Shown: one piece after another, positions 10,001-18,607 of the stretch
Layout: each line of letters begins with the position of its first letter
Position numbering within the stretch: the stretch's first letter is position 1
DNA from: Tritrichomonas musculus
Lineage: Eukaryota; Parabasalia; Tritrichomonadida; Tritrichomonadidae
Direction: 5' to 3'
Length of the DNA stretch: 64,000 nt
NCBI GenBank assembly: GCA_039105265.1
Contig: JAPFFF010000019.1
Location: forward strand, 2,760,501-2,824,500
The notes under the pieces: generated by a model
The model's database searches: none
Told to the model about the DNA's origin: nothing
What the model saw: the letters and a program-made list of their open reading frames with translations, nothing else
Position numbers and translations under genes: made by a program

Positions 10001-10722
10001 AAATAAGGGTGTTATTCCGTGATACAATTGGAAATCCTCACAACATTGTTCTTGTATTACATCAAAGAACTGTGTATTTCGATAATTTCAAATTCCCTCT
10101 ATATTATGAAGACACTGTTGATATAGCATCAGGAAGACCCCTGACATATAATTTCCCGATAGGTGGATATTCCTGGACAACTACTCAGGAATTATTAGAT
10201 GCTAAACAACTATATTCAAGACAAATCATGTCCCGAGGTTATTTAGCAACATTCAAGGCAGCTATTTACGGTGCACAATCAAACACGACAATCACACATT
10301 ACTCACCGATTGAATCATCAATGAACTCTGTTAGTGATTTCGTTATAGGTTCTCCTGTGTATATGACAGGTAAGGTTTACAAACATGTCGGTGATGAATG
10401 GATACCTTCAACAGCAGATGATACAACTGATTGTATTTGTAGTGTCAAGACTTCAGGAACATGGAAAGAATATGTCGGTATATGTGTGAGAATTGATGAC
10501 AAAAATAAATGTATAACATTTAGTTCACATGGTGATTATATGGTTCGCGTTAATGATTCATCATGTTATTCAATCGGGGATGAAGTGTTTATCGATAATG
10601 AAGACAATAAGCTGAAAGTTCTTTCAGGAGAGACAGCAATAACATCAAAAATAAAACGTATGACTGTCGGAATCATTACAAGCATCATTGATGAAAGAAC
10701 ATTAGCTGTATTCAAAGAGTAA
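7060..10722 (+). CDS. Long fibre-like protein with tail-fibre repeats (1220 aa)
   Basis: The ATG at 7060 (MFTIEQSGHVTKTNTIDG) is chosen because element B's homolog begins the same way. The body repeats phage-tail-fibre-like units, YALKSDIP and YALKTDIP; the segment EPVDLT.YYTSAQADEKFV plus DEDELAYELDKYETKTVAEG occurs near residues 97-136 and again near 608-648. The last 150 residues (SNTTITHYSPIESSMNS to the end) are nearly identical in A, B and C while the middle differs. A trimeric attachment fibre on the particle is the natural reading, by analogy with phage fibres. No membrane segment is visible. Confidence 0.7.
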   Translation: MFTIEQSGHVTKTNTIDGLINEYIKRYVDNYVIKGDSSNGHGITEEQLNEAVNGLRDYVINNYALSTDIPDDLINEESLTTKINDALKGYALKSDIPEPVDLTAYYTSAQADEKFVDEDELAYELDKYETKTVAEGKYISKDNIINDIPLQAGGENIDFKSNGPYLSQFLNQNCDKLLSDLIRYGFYIDCENYDTGNYVFDRYDGTYYRFVHETNKSSIIYLMIDYNDYRVVPSGSFAPPKNVSVVRLNTPDVSIATTKTLKEFVSRDDILSNEYLTQELSIATKFVNGTTNDEDKRTYITNLDGDLCNILKKSSLIVKGSCNNEDISGEYLYDSEDSEYYHYKKGENTFSIYFCYYDGAFRYNESFVVDLESVSYLYKPDVYDEYCIPNMNYVTNNYALKTDIPEVLKNNELQLNIKELLPDEMFQKLMAEDDKPLSAKASTCLTSIAANEGLQAALDVCAERYVPKDDLKNYITRDNLTVSTEYSIETKTYMFPNIGPVPEEYEENGMDTSHVLPFKEGTHLVGYKVDNSSNIFHFDIRFKTNELYADDEYNVKQHEAEGFESEGEYFELVWDEVSGAIYDKYQYLPITITLAETNDELALKSEIPEPVDLTPYYTSAQADEKFVDEDELAYELDKYETKTVAEGKYALKSEIPEIIDKTITFNQELELYYDEGNSINTLSALYTNASQYLEKWEQYGMLFDGYDKTDENIKYKGIFTISSINNNDYVLNNGVQNIALTLEMSSSCGVVYDFDNQHRINVISCYIANEDYDETNKNCVVNLAFLEGKYALKSDLSDYRKKTDLDASYLKAECIDGEMYIDFYYDAFIKGSFVNSSNETIEFDTWFYVDNDETLKSQVIDNNEDYMIYWSSSSYLFWMQKVGDDTHINNITITSAEKNGGDTIALIDDVQKMRRTIKKDCDESYALKSNVITEEQLIKRCAIDCSPITEGSSDISIRYLKLEDKLIKLEYIVSEYALCCEIRVLFRDTIGNPHNIVLVLHQRTVYFDNFKFPLYYEDTVDIASGRPLTYNFPIGGYSWTTTQELLDAKQLYSRQIMSRGYLATFKAAIYGAQSNTTITHYSPIESSMNSVSDFVIGSPVYMTGKVYKHVGDEWIPSTADDTTDCICSVKTSGTWKEYVGICVRIDDKNKCITFSSHGDYMVRVNDSSCYSIGDEVFIDNEDNKLKVLSGETAITSKIKRMTVGIITSIIDERTLAVFKE

Positions 10723-10749
10723 ATCAATTGAAATTCATTCATGGGCGGC

Positions 10750-11013
10750 AGTAGTATATGTATGTTCGTATTGGTGGTCGAATAATTTTTCTAGGTCTCC
10801 CAATACCAGGAACCAAGCTCAAAACCTCATTTTGAAAATTAACGAAAAAATTATCCACAGGGTTTAAATTTTAATTAGCCTCCATAATCTGTTGTAGAAC
10901 AAGGCCTGTCATAAAGCGCTAAACACTCATTTTAAAATTTATTTCAAAGTTAATTCGGGATTTAAAATTTAAATAAGGGCTCCAGAGTGATTCTGAGAAC
11001 AAGTTATAAAATT
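10750..11013 (+). repeat. Left terminal inverted repeat of element B
   Basis: It matches the inverse of 32638-32901 with about four differences. It opens with AGTAGTATATGTATG and runs through AGCGCTAAACACTCATTTTA to AAGTTATAAAATT. Polinton termini are used for protein-primed replication and integrase binding. Confidence 0.92.
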
Positions 11014-11051
11014 TTAAATTAAGAATTTGTTTTTTTTATCTTATTTAAAAA

Positions 11052-11453
11052 ATGCAACAACGCATCGACCATATCATTTCTGAATTACTTGCTTTGAAAA
11101 CCGAATTCGAACAATTAAATAATATATCAAATGAAACACAAATTGAACAACCAACTGAATCTGAGGCACAAAGTGTCGAACCATCAACTGAATCAACTGA
11201 ACAATCAAATGAATTAAATCCTATACGAAGAAGAACAAATCGTTCATTTCCATTAAACAAATCCAAATTCCTTAATGATGAACAGAGAGACCAAGTTCTT
11301 CAATTTGCTTCTGACCATAAAGAAACAATTATGAATCAACCAAGGTCTAATCGAATTCAATTCCTTCAGAATCTAATTCGTGAACAATTAAATATCAATT
11401 TATCGTTATACATGACGGGAAAGCTGATTCAAATAATCTCATCCAACAATTAA
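11052..11453 (+). CDS. Small coiled-coil protein with conserved C-terminal helical domain (133 aa)
   Basis: The N-terminus is a short coiled coil (IDHIISELLALKTEFEQLNN), followed by a Glu/Ser linker, then a conserved domain: NKSKFLNDEQRDQVLQF, RIQFLQNLIREQLNINLSLYM, TGKLI. The same layout recurs at 36654-37061 in C and 46239-46793 in D, with matching FN.SKFL and LI...LNI..YM motifs. The helical C-terminal domain could bind DNA, but I recognise no named family. In B it is the first gene inside the left terminal repeat. Confidence 0.65.
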   Translation: MQQRIDHIISELLALKTEFEQLNNISNETQIEQPTESEAQSVEPSTESTEQSNELNPIRRRTNRSFPLNKSKFLNDEQRDQVLQFASDHKETIMNQPRSNRIQFLQNLIREQLNINLSLYMTGKLIQIISSNN

Positions 11454-11479
11454 GCTAAAAAAAAATTTTTTTATACTAT

Positions 11480-14332
11480 TTATGCCTTAAAGCATGCAAG
11501 TGTTTTATTATCTATTATTGCAGTTATGATTCCGACAGTCATGCGTTTTATTTTTGATGTTATCGCTGTCTCTCCTGAAAGAATCTTCAATTTATTATCT
11601 TCATTATCAATAAATACTTCATCCCCAATACCATAACAAGATGAATCATCAACTTTTACAAGATAATCGCCATGGGAAGCGAAGGTAATACAATTATTTT
11701 TTTCATCAATTCTAACACAAATACCAACATATTCTTTCCATGAACCAGTAGTTTTGACACTACAAATACAATCTGTAGTATCATTCACAGTTGAAAGTAT
11801 CCAAACTTTGTTTGGCTGAGAAACATTGTTTCGTACCCACGTATCACCATCATGTTTATAAACCTTACCTGTCATATATACTGGAGCTCCAATAACGAAA
11901 TCATTAATAGAGTTCATTGATGACTCGATTGGGGAGTAGTGAGTAATTGTTGTGTTTGATTGCGTTCCGTAAATAGCAGCCTTATATTTTGCTAAATAAC
12001 CTCGGGACATGATGCATCTTGAATATATTTGTTTAGCATCTAATAATTCCTGAGTAGTTGTCCAAGAATATCCACCTATTGGGAAATTATATGTCAGGGG
12101 TCTTCCTGATGATATATCAACAGTGTCTTCATAATATAGTGGGAATTTGAAATTGTCGAAATACACAGTTCTTTGATGTAATACAAGAACAATGTTGTGG
12201 GGATTTCCAGTTGTATCATAGAATAATATTCTTATTTCCAAACATAGCGCATAATCACCTACTATATATTCCAGTTTAATCACATTACCTTCAAGTTTTA
12301 GATAATGAATTGATATTTCACCGCCCTCTGTAATCGGTCCGCAATCAATAGCACATTTTTTTATTAGTTGTTCTTCTGTTATGACGTTTGACTTCAGAGC
12401 AAAGTTATCATTCACATATTTCACTGAAGTAATCATATCATCGTTCACAGGTCGGTTGCGGATTAATGTGATAGATGCATCATATATATTAGTCAGTGTA
12501 TCATCCTCAGCTCTCAATGAAACGATATGGGTATTATAATTAATATTTATTAATTCATTGCTTGTTGATTTGTAAATCATATTCAAACTTTTATATAAAC
12601 TGTATTCGTATTCAACTTCTTCATATGATGCATCATCAGCATTTCGTTTGAATTTGACGATAATATTTTTGGTTGTGAATACTCTTCTTATATCATTATC
12701 AGGAACTACACAACCACTTTCATTCTGTGTACATTGAATTGTGATTTGTTCTGGATTTTCATCAACAACATTTGCAGTTTTAATAAATGGTGATTCGATT
12801 TGTGCTTTAATGACGTTGATTAACCATTGAGTATTGCCACTTGAATTACACAACATAAATTCGCCACGGTCATACCATACAATAGATAATCCATTATCTA
12901 ACATCATTCTATACCCTCTCATATATTTTTCATAAGGCTTGAATATCAAATCAAAATGTTGAATATTGTTAATGTAATCCTTGTTAGAACCCCAATTAAC
13001 ATCAAATATCACATGTATATCGGTTTCTGGTAAGTATGGTTTTACAAATATATAATCACGAACGGGATTCGGATATTCAATATTCAATTCAGTACCATAT
13101 AATGCAGTACTCAATGCAGATTCATTAACCAAATCAGATGGAATTGTTGGTATATCTGTTTTCAATGCATACTTATCTAATTCATAAGCCAATTCATCTT
13201 CATCAACAAACTTCTCATCAGCTTGTGCACTAGAATAATATGGTGTCAAATCGACAGGTTCTGGGATATCTTCTTTTAATGCATAATTGTTTGACACATA
13301 TCTTGCCGAATAAATGTTTTTGTTTGTTGGTTCAACAGTTTTGGTTATTGAACATGATAATATTTCTGGTGTTTCACCAGTTCCTGGATTAATTAATTCA
13401 TGTGATTGATATAGTATCCAAAGACTAGAATCACTTCCTTCCATACACAGTATCTGAGAGGGTAGATTATCATCATTGTCATTGTACGAATAGTCTGCGT
13501 GAACATAATGGGCCGTATAGTAACTGTCTGATGAGACAATATCTAACCCATATTGCTCAATCAGTATATGATATGGGTCGTAATCCAAATCAAGAATTGT
13601 ATTATTGGCGATTGTGAATTGAATTGTTGTTTGACCCTCAATGATTTCTGGGATTTCGCTTTTCACTTGCTCAATAATCTTTGGGAGGTCTTCTTTTGAA
13701 ACATATTCTCTGGCACAAGAATCCAAAGCCGCTTGAAGACCTTCATTAGCCGCCATACTTGTTAAACACATTGATGCTTGAGCTGATAATGGGTTAACAT
13801 CATCAGCCATCAATTTCTGAAACATTTCGTCTGATACTTGGTCTTTTATGTTCAATTGCAACTCACTATTTTTGAGAACTGTGGGTATCTCAGGAATGTC
13901 TTCTTTTTTTACATAAGACTGTAAGTCCTGCGCTTTAGCGTACTCACTTAAGTTCGTAAGTTTCGCATATGGTTCCAAAGCAGTTGTCAAAGCAGATTCA
14001 TTAACCAAATCTGTAGGTATTTCAGGTATGTCAGTTGATAATGCAAAGTTGTTAACAACGTAATCACGTAATGTATTAACAGCGTTTTCAATTTCTTCAC
14101 TACTAGCATACTTTAATAATTCTTTATTGAATTCCTCTGTTTTCAAATAATCGAATAAATCAGTTGTTTTTGCGTATGGTTTTAATAATTCTTTCAATTC
14201 CTCAGTATTCAAGCTTGACCCTAAATTATTTCCGTTATTGCATTGGCAAGCATATTTCTTGATATATTCTATTATCAATTCATCAATTGTATTTACTTTT
14301 TTTATAGTACCCGCTTGTTCTATCGTGAACAT
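11480..14332 (-). CDS. Long fibre-like protein, element B (950 aa)
   Basis: The start at 14332 (MFTIEQAGTIKKVNTIDEL) matches element A's homolog; an in-frame ATG 24 bases upstream is less likely. Shaft units such as YALKEDIPEPVDLTPYY and KFVDEDELAYELDKYALK repeat, and the LQLNIKDQVSDEMFQKLM block is shared with A. The C-terminal 200 residues are close to those of A and C; the middle is its own. The start lies 14 bp from the start of the divergent 839-aa gene. Likely a particle attachment fibre. Confidence 0.7.
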   Translation of the reverse strand: MFTIEQAGTIKKVNTIDELIIEYIKKYACQCNNGNNLGSSLNTEELKELLKPYAKTTDLFDYLKTEEFNKELLKYASSEEIENAVNTLRDYVVNNFALSTDIPEIPTDLVNESALTTALEPYAKLTNLSEYAKAQDLQSYVKKEDIPEIPTVLKNSELQLNIKDQVSDEMFQKLMADDVNPLSAQASMCLTSMAANEGLQAALDSCAREYVSKEDLPKIIEQVKSEIPEIIEGQTTIQFTIANNTILDLDYDPYHILIEQYGLDIVSSDSYYTAHYVHADYSYNDNDDNLPSQILCMEGSDSSLWILYQSHELINPGTGETPEILSCSITKTVEPTNKNIYSARYVSNNYALKEDIPEPVDLTPYYSSAQADEKFVDEDELAYELDKYALKTDIPTIPSDLVNESALSTALYGTELNIEYPNPVRDYIFVKPYLPETDIHVIFDVNWGSNKDYINNIQHFDLIFKPYEKYMRGYRMMLDNGLSIVWYDRGEFMLCNSSGNTQWLINVIKAQIESPFIKTANVVDENPEQITIQCTQNESGCVVPDNDIRRVFTTKNIIVKFKRNADDASYEEVEYEYSLYKSLNMIYKSTSNELININYNTHIVSLRAEDDTLTNIYDASITLIRNRPVNDDMITSVKYVNDNFALKSNVITEEQLIKKCAIDCGPITEGGEISIHYLKLEGNVIKLEYIVGDYALCLEIRILFYDTTGNPHNIVLVLHQRTVYFDNFKFPLYYEDTVDISSGRPLTYNFPIGGYSWTTTQELLDAKQIYSRCIMSRGYLAKYKAAIYGTQSNTTITHYSPIESSMNSINDFVIGAPVYMTGKVYKHDGDTWVRNNVSQPNKVWILSTVNDTTDCICSVKTTGSWKEYVGICVRIDEKNNCITFASHGDYLVKVDDSSCYGIGDEVFIDNEDNKLKILSGETAITSKIKRMTVGIITAIIDNKTLACFKA

Positions 14333-14346
14333 TTTGGGAATAATAA

Positions 14347-16866
14347 ATGATAACAAACATAAACGAAGATTTCATACTAAACGAAGTAAAAAAAAGGGAC
14401 TATCAAGATATGCTCGTATTCATGTTCCAAAATAGTAAGTTAACACAAATAACAACAATTATTGGTAATATTATTGAGTATCTTAAGAATCCTCGTAACT
14501 ATGTCAAAGATGTAAAAACAAATTTAAAAGATATGCTTGATAAATATAACGCAAAGCCTAAAGGAACTTCAAGACAAAAAAATGAATTAGCTAAAATACT
14601 TGATTCAAAAGCGAATTACTTTATTGATTTAACCAACTATCTGAAAAATAAAGCTGCGGGCTCTCGCAGCCTCCGACAAGCGGAGGAAGAAAAACCTGTT
14701 TCCATTCCACAAGTTGAAGAGGAGGAGGAGCCCGATTTAGCAGACCATTATTTCAGAAATCGAATTAATAAAGATATTGAATCACTTAATGATTTAGTTA
14801 TACTTGATAGTAATCATATTAATGCTTTACAATTATTTTATCGTATTGCTGATGACTCAGAGAAGTATTCAGTATTCAATAAAAAAGATACCGCACAGAT
14901 TCAATCACTTGTCAAATCATTGACAAATAATATAGACTCACATAAAAACAATGAGGTATCAGATAATATAAATAACCTAATGCAATTTGAGAATATTAGA
15001 AGAAAAACCAATATTGAAACAATGAGAAAGATAGCAGAATCTAATCAAGAAGGTCAACAATTATCAGATGCTTACAATAAATCTTCTACAATTGATGCTA
15101 ATCAACTTAAGAAATTTGGGTTATTAAATGAAGAGTTTACTGCTGAAAACCTTTATGATTATTATAATCGAGCTATAAATCCCAAAGATGATTCTGACAT
15201 CAGAGTAAAAAAACTTGTATTACAATTACATGATGCAATACGTGAAACAAACATATTTGAAGAAACAACTGAGCCTAAAAACAAAAAGAAGCTCAAACAA
15301 TTAATGAAGTATATTATAGAAAATGGTGACCGAGAAATATTTTGGAACATGAAAAGTGATTCACAAAGTTCTGACGATAATAATGTTGATAATGAATATT
15401 TTTCCATTCCTAAATCAATGTCAAAGCCTGTATTTAAATCACCATCTAAAAAACCCGTAGTTAGTTCTGAAAACTACGATGATTTATTTAATGTTGATAT
15501 TGCATCACCAGAAGGTGTATCTCCAATCGATACTGCTGAATTCAAAAATAATTATATGCAGTCTGTCCCAACTGGTAAACGTGCTGGTAAAACATTTGAA
15601 GCTTCACAAAAACGTTTAAATGACTTATACATTTTCGAAAATAAACAAAGTATTGATGTTAGTAAATTCCGAGGGGAATTATTTGATATTCTTATTAATG
15701 GTAATTATCGTATTAAATTCTCTCCAAAATGTGCTACAAGAGATGGCGCAGAAGCCTATTGTAAGAAGAAATTTGATAAAAATGGATATCCATTATATCG
15801 ATTAATTCCTGCAAGGAGAGACACTAAAGACCCTCTTGGTAATCCAATTTGTGACTTAAATGGCGACAAAGTAGAGGACATCGTTATTGTTGATACTCGT
15901 GGTAAACCTGTTATAATTAATGGATTCCGTCTTGTTAAAGCAGACCCTTATAAGAAATTATGGCAAACCGAACGCATTGCTGGTAAAACAGATGATTCAT
16001 TTGAAGTATGGATGAAAAATCTTACTGGTACTACTAAAACATGGAATTATAAACAAAAACAATGGGATGCTGGTAAAATCGATGTTAAATATGATGGAGA
16101 TTTCATTAAAGCAGTTAATGCTTATCAGGAGGTTGGCTTATCTAAACCCAAAGTCAGCACCAAACTTAATGCAAGAGGATTATGGAGTTCAATCTTTTCA
16201 AAAATATGGCAATTAGCACTCTATAATATGTTTGGAGGAGAAGTTGTAATTGATGGAGAAAGTGTAAATTATCAATTTATGGAACCATTGAAGGGTATAT
16301 TCAGTTACTTAAAAATATGTACCGCTGTATTTATTTTACAATATGAATTGCAAGCAATGAAAACACATGAATGCAATGATTGGAATGAATGGGTTAAATA
16401 TAAAAAAGTACACTCAAAAGCAGTAAATTCTGAATTAGGTCTTAAGATTCAAGAAGATTATAATAATAATATGAAAAGTATTATCCCAATTGGCGGTGAA
16501 ATAAATGGTGAAGCTGAAATATCAGAACGATTAGGAGAAATATTATCCCAAACAATTAAACTAATAGCTAAAGTTGGACTTGGATATACAGAAAAAAAGA
16601 AAAAACGATTTACACAATTAGCACAGAAAATATTAGAAAATAAAGCAACTAAAGAAGAAAAGAAACATTTACGAGAACAATTTGGTTCAAATATTGATAA
16701 ACATATTAATTCGAAAGTTGGCGGAAATTACATTGAAGTTAAAAATTTGTATAAATCAATGTATGATAATTATCGCGACAAAACATATATTAAATCAAGA
16801 ACTGATGAAAAACTAGCTAATGTTAAAGTTGAATCCGATGAATCTGAAGATGAAAATGAAGTATAA
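14347..16866 (+). CDS. Large Polinton protein with DLNGDKVEDI loop (839 aa), homolog of the 835-aa protein of A
   Basis: The shared domain begins near residue 444 (LFDILINGNYRIKFSPK) and contains DLNGDKVEDIVIVDTRGKP (about 503) and INGFRLVKADPYKKLW. It continues with KVSTKLNARGLWSSIFSKIW, which matches A's RVSTRASPNSFWSSLFSKIW. The N-terminal half diverges from A apart from being charged. Around residues 103-113 the linker is encoded by two GC-rich hairpins (14653-14686). Same neighbours and divergent arrangement with the fibre gene as in A. Function unknown. Confidence 0.65.
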   Translation: MITNINEDFILNEVKKRDYQDMLVFMFQNSKLTQITTIIGNIIEYLKNPRNYVKDVKTNLKDMLDKYNAKPKGTSRQKNELAKILDSKANYFIDLTNYLKNKAAGSRSLRQAEEEKPVSIPQVEEEEEPDLADHYFRNRINKDIESLNDLVILDSNHINALQLFYRIADDSEKYSVFNKKDTAQIQSLVKSLTNNIDSHKNNEVSDNINNLMQFENIRRKTNIETMRKIAESNQEGQQLSDAYNKSSTIDANQLKKFGLLNEEFTAENLYDYYNRAINPKDDSDIRVKKLVLQLHDAIRETNIFEETTEPKNKKKLKQLMKYIIENGDREIFWNMKSDSQSSDDNNVDNEYFSIPKSMSKPVFKSPSKKPVVSSENYDDLFNVDIASPEGVSPIDTAEFKNNYMQSVPTGKRAGKTFEASQKRLNDLYIFENKQSIDVSKFRGELFDILINGNYRIKFSPKCATRDGAEAYCKKKFDKNGYPLYRLIPARRDTKDPLGNPICDLNGDKVEDIVIVDTRGKPVIINGFRLVKADPYKKLWQTERIAGKTDDSFEVWMKNLTGTTKTWNYKQKQWDAGKIDVKYDGDFIKAVNAYQEVGLSKPKVSTKLNARGLWSSIFSKIWQLALYNMFGGEVVIDGESVNYQFMEPLKGIFSYLKICTAVFILQYELQAMKTHECNDWNEWVKYKKVHSKAVNSELGLKIQEDYNNNMKSIIPIGGEINGEAEISERLGEILSQTIKLIAKVGLGYTEKKKKRFTQLAQKILENKATKEEKKHLREQFGSNIDKHINSKVGGNYIEVKNLYKSMYDNYRDKTYIKSRTDEKLANVKVESDESEDENEV
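14653..14686 (+). repeat. Pair of GC-rich hairpins inside the 839-aa gene
   Basis: GCTGCG..CGCAGC (14653-14670) and CCTCCG ACAAG CGGAGG (14670-14686) stand out in AT-rich coding sequence and encode an Ala/Ser/Arg linker just before a Glu-rich stretch. Confidence 0.6.
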
Positions 16867-16874
16867 AAAAATAT

Positions 16875-18065
16875 TTAATCTGTTTTATTTTTTGGTAATC
16901 TGAAAGTTGATATATGTGTTTTTGGTTTGTTTTCTGACTTACTCTCATTAATCTTTGGTAAGTTTCCATTGGTTGCATTATTTGTTTCACTAGTTAAAGA
17001 TGATTTTTTTGGCTCTGCATTAAAATTAAAATTAGTACCTGTTGGAATATTAAATGTTGTTGGTTGAAAGTAATTCATTGGACTAAAGTTATTAGGATTT
17101 TGTTGTACAGAGCTTTGAGGTTTCATCCATGTATTTGAGGTCGATACATTGCTGAAAATAGAGCTCGGTAATGTCTCAACACCTGGTTTCATTGTAGTCG
17201 TACTCTCATTTTCGGTAGAGCTTTGCTCGGTTTCCAAATCCCGTAACATAGATGGAACTGGAGGATTTATTTTTTTAGGTCTTATTTCATCATAATCATA
17301 TTTATTATTGATATCGACATTACTTGTTTCATATTTACCATCATTATCATTTTCTGAAATATCCATTAATGGTTCAAGGCTTTCAGGAGTTTCATTAAAA
17401 TGGACTTTTAATAATGGACTTACATAATTAGATTTAAATACATTAATAACAGGAAAATGGTAATGCCAATTTTGAAATTCATATTTAAATTTTTTTAAAT
17501 CAGCTTCCTCATTCAAATTTCGTAATTCAACACGATTCCATTCATTCATAAAAGTTTCAGGTTTGAAACAAAGAAATATGTGCAACGGAAGTGGTTTGAT
17601 TTTTCTATTTACATCTCCTTCGGAATCTAATTCAAAACAGAAATTATTTGTTTCTTTAATAGCATATTTATATCCACAATCTTCCATTAATACAATATAT
17701 GATTTATTTAGTTCATCAAACCATCTTTCAACAAATTTAATATCTGTATTTCCAATTTTGGAACCAATTTCAATAGAAATGACAAATTTTCTTTTTAAAT
17801 AAGGACGTTTATTATCTAAGATGTTCATTTTTGTATTCATATCAACTTTCTTAGGTAAATTTAACAATATATTATCACCTTCCATAAAAACAAATAAATC
17901 TTGATAATTACTACTCAAATAGAAGTAAACTTTCTTATCTTTTTTATCAATATATGAATATAATGTGTGAGTTCTATCTAGAATAATTGCATCCTTATCA
18001 ATTAAATTAGATTCTTGTTCTGCTGTTAATACTTCTTTATTTTTATCCTTTGTTTTATGTATCAT
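16875..18065 (-). CDS. Unrecognised 396-aa protein in the slot of the 334-aa protein
   Basis: The first 190 residues look folded, with beta-type segments such as TLYSYIDKKDKKVYFYLSS and KAYLKRKFVISIEIG-like strands. The rest is low complexity, rich in Asn, Ser, Thr and Pro, ending in a basic tail (FRLPKNKTD). It lies between the 839-aa gene (convergent) and the small beta-rich gene, as the 334-aa protein does in A and G, but shares no evident sequence with it apart from the disordered tail. A lineage-specific virion or accessory protein is possible; no function can be assigned. Confidence 0.55.
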   Translation of the reverse strand: MIHKTKDKNKEVLTAEQESNLIDKDAIILDRTHTLYSYIDKKDKKVYFYLSSNYQDLFVFMEGDNILLNLPKKVDMNTKMNILDNKRPYLKRKFVISIEIGSKIGNTDIKFVERWFDELNKSYIVLMEDCGYKYAIKETNNFCFELDSEGDVNRKIKPLPLHIFLCFKPETFMNEWNRVELRNLNEEADLKKFKYEFQNWHYHFPVINVFKSNYVSPLLKVHFNETPESLEPLMDISENDNDGKYETSNVDINNKYDYDEIRPKKINPPVPSMLRDLETEQSSTENESTTTMKPGVETLPSSIFSNVSTSNTWMKPQSSVQQNPNNFSPMNYFQPTTFNIPTGTNFNFNAEPKKSSLTSETNNATNGNLPKINESKSENKPKTHISTFRLPKNKTD

Positions 18066-18108
18066 TTTTCATTTGGAACAAAAATAATAAGGCCTAAATG
18101 GCTATTCA

Positions 18109-18181
18109 ACAACTACGTTGTCGCGAAGTCAATCCGAAGGATTGCCTGAGACCGAAGGTCGAAGCGCCATGTCCAAAGGAC
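18109..18181. repeat. Cluster of four 3-nt-loop hairpins between genes
   Basis: In 73 bp: ACAAC TAC GTTGT (18109-18121), CAATCC GAA GGATTG (18130-18144), GACC GAA GGTC (18150-18160) and GTCC AAA GGAC (18171-18181). The cluster is clearly GC-richer than its surroundings. It lies in the 161-bp spacer upstream of the 396-aa gene and downstream of the 126-aa gene. Confidence 0.7.
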
Positions 18182-18226
18182 TGTTGGGCATGAAATGTTC
18201 GGTGCCTGGCAAACAAAAAAACCTAT

Positions 18227-18607
18227 TTAAAAGATTAATAGGCAACTCATTACAAAAGCAGATGGTTCAATTGAGTTCCCATATAAATCTGTGAACCAAA
18301 TTTTAAAATTACGTTCATGACCAAGAAACTCATATTTACGATATTTGGTTTGACGTCTGTTTGCCAACATAATGAAACAATCACAATAACCATCTTGTTG
18401 TACAATATCAGAGTGTACCATCAAATCACCAACAAGAGTATCTTTAACAATTGCTCCAACATACTGTACAACAATATATTTCTTATTCTTACTTGAAACG
18501 AATTCACTTGGAAGAACAAATTCTTTATCTTGTGTATGGAAATAACGCTTAGTAATTGGTTGTTTAAAATTTATCGTTGATACATTTTTGATATTATTTG
18601 TTAACAT
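18227..18607 (-). CDS. Small beta-rich, possibly virion protein, element B (126 aa)
   Basis: Homolog of the 116-aa protein of A and G: KKYIVVQYVGAIV, DLMVHSDIV, FIMLANRRQTKYRKYEF and a C-terminal IWFTDLYGNSIEPSAFV are shared. Ten extra residues sit at the N-terminus. The start lies inside the end of the integrase gene (14-bp overlap), the same arrangement as in A and G. Confidence 0.6.
   Translation of the reverse strand: MLTNNIKNVSTINFKQPITKRYFHTQDKEFVLPSEFVSSKNKKYIVVQYVGAIVKDTLVGDLMVHSDIVQQDGYCDCFIMLANRRQTKYRKYEFLGHERNFKIWFTDLYGNSIEPSAFVMSCLLIF

Larger units (their letters stand above)
282..10749 (+). mobile_element. Polinton/Maverick element A, interior part, flanked by other elements on both sides
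   Basis: Gene order is capsid protein, integrase, 116-aa protein, 334-aa protein (all +), 835-aa protein (-), fibre-like protein (+). Neither terminus is present: the left side is cut in the capsid gene by element Z, the right side stops at the left terminus of element B. From 282 to at least 5900 it matches element G (58406 to the window end) with only scattered differences, so the two copies are young. Visible damage is the two cut ends; the other genes look open. Confidence 0.85.

Noticed and set aside
10855-10864. TTATCCACAG in both terminal repeats of B, a perfect match to a bacterial DnaA box
   Set aside because: Nothing else suggests a bacterial replicon; the element has protein-primed PolB. 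A 9-bp match by chance, copied by the inverted repeat, is the simpler reading.
17218-17228. GAGC TTT GCTC in the 396-aa gene as a hairpin insert
   Set aside because: A lone 4-bp stem is expected many times by chance in this window, and no homolog shows a gap.
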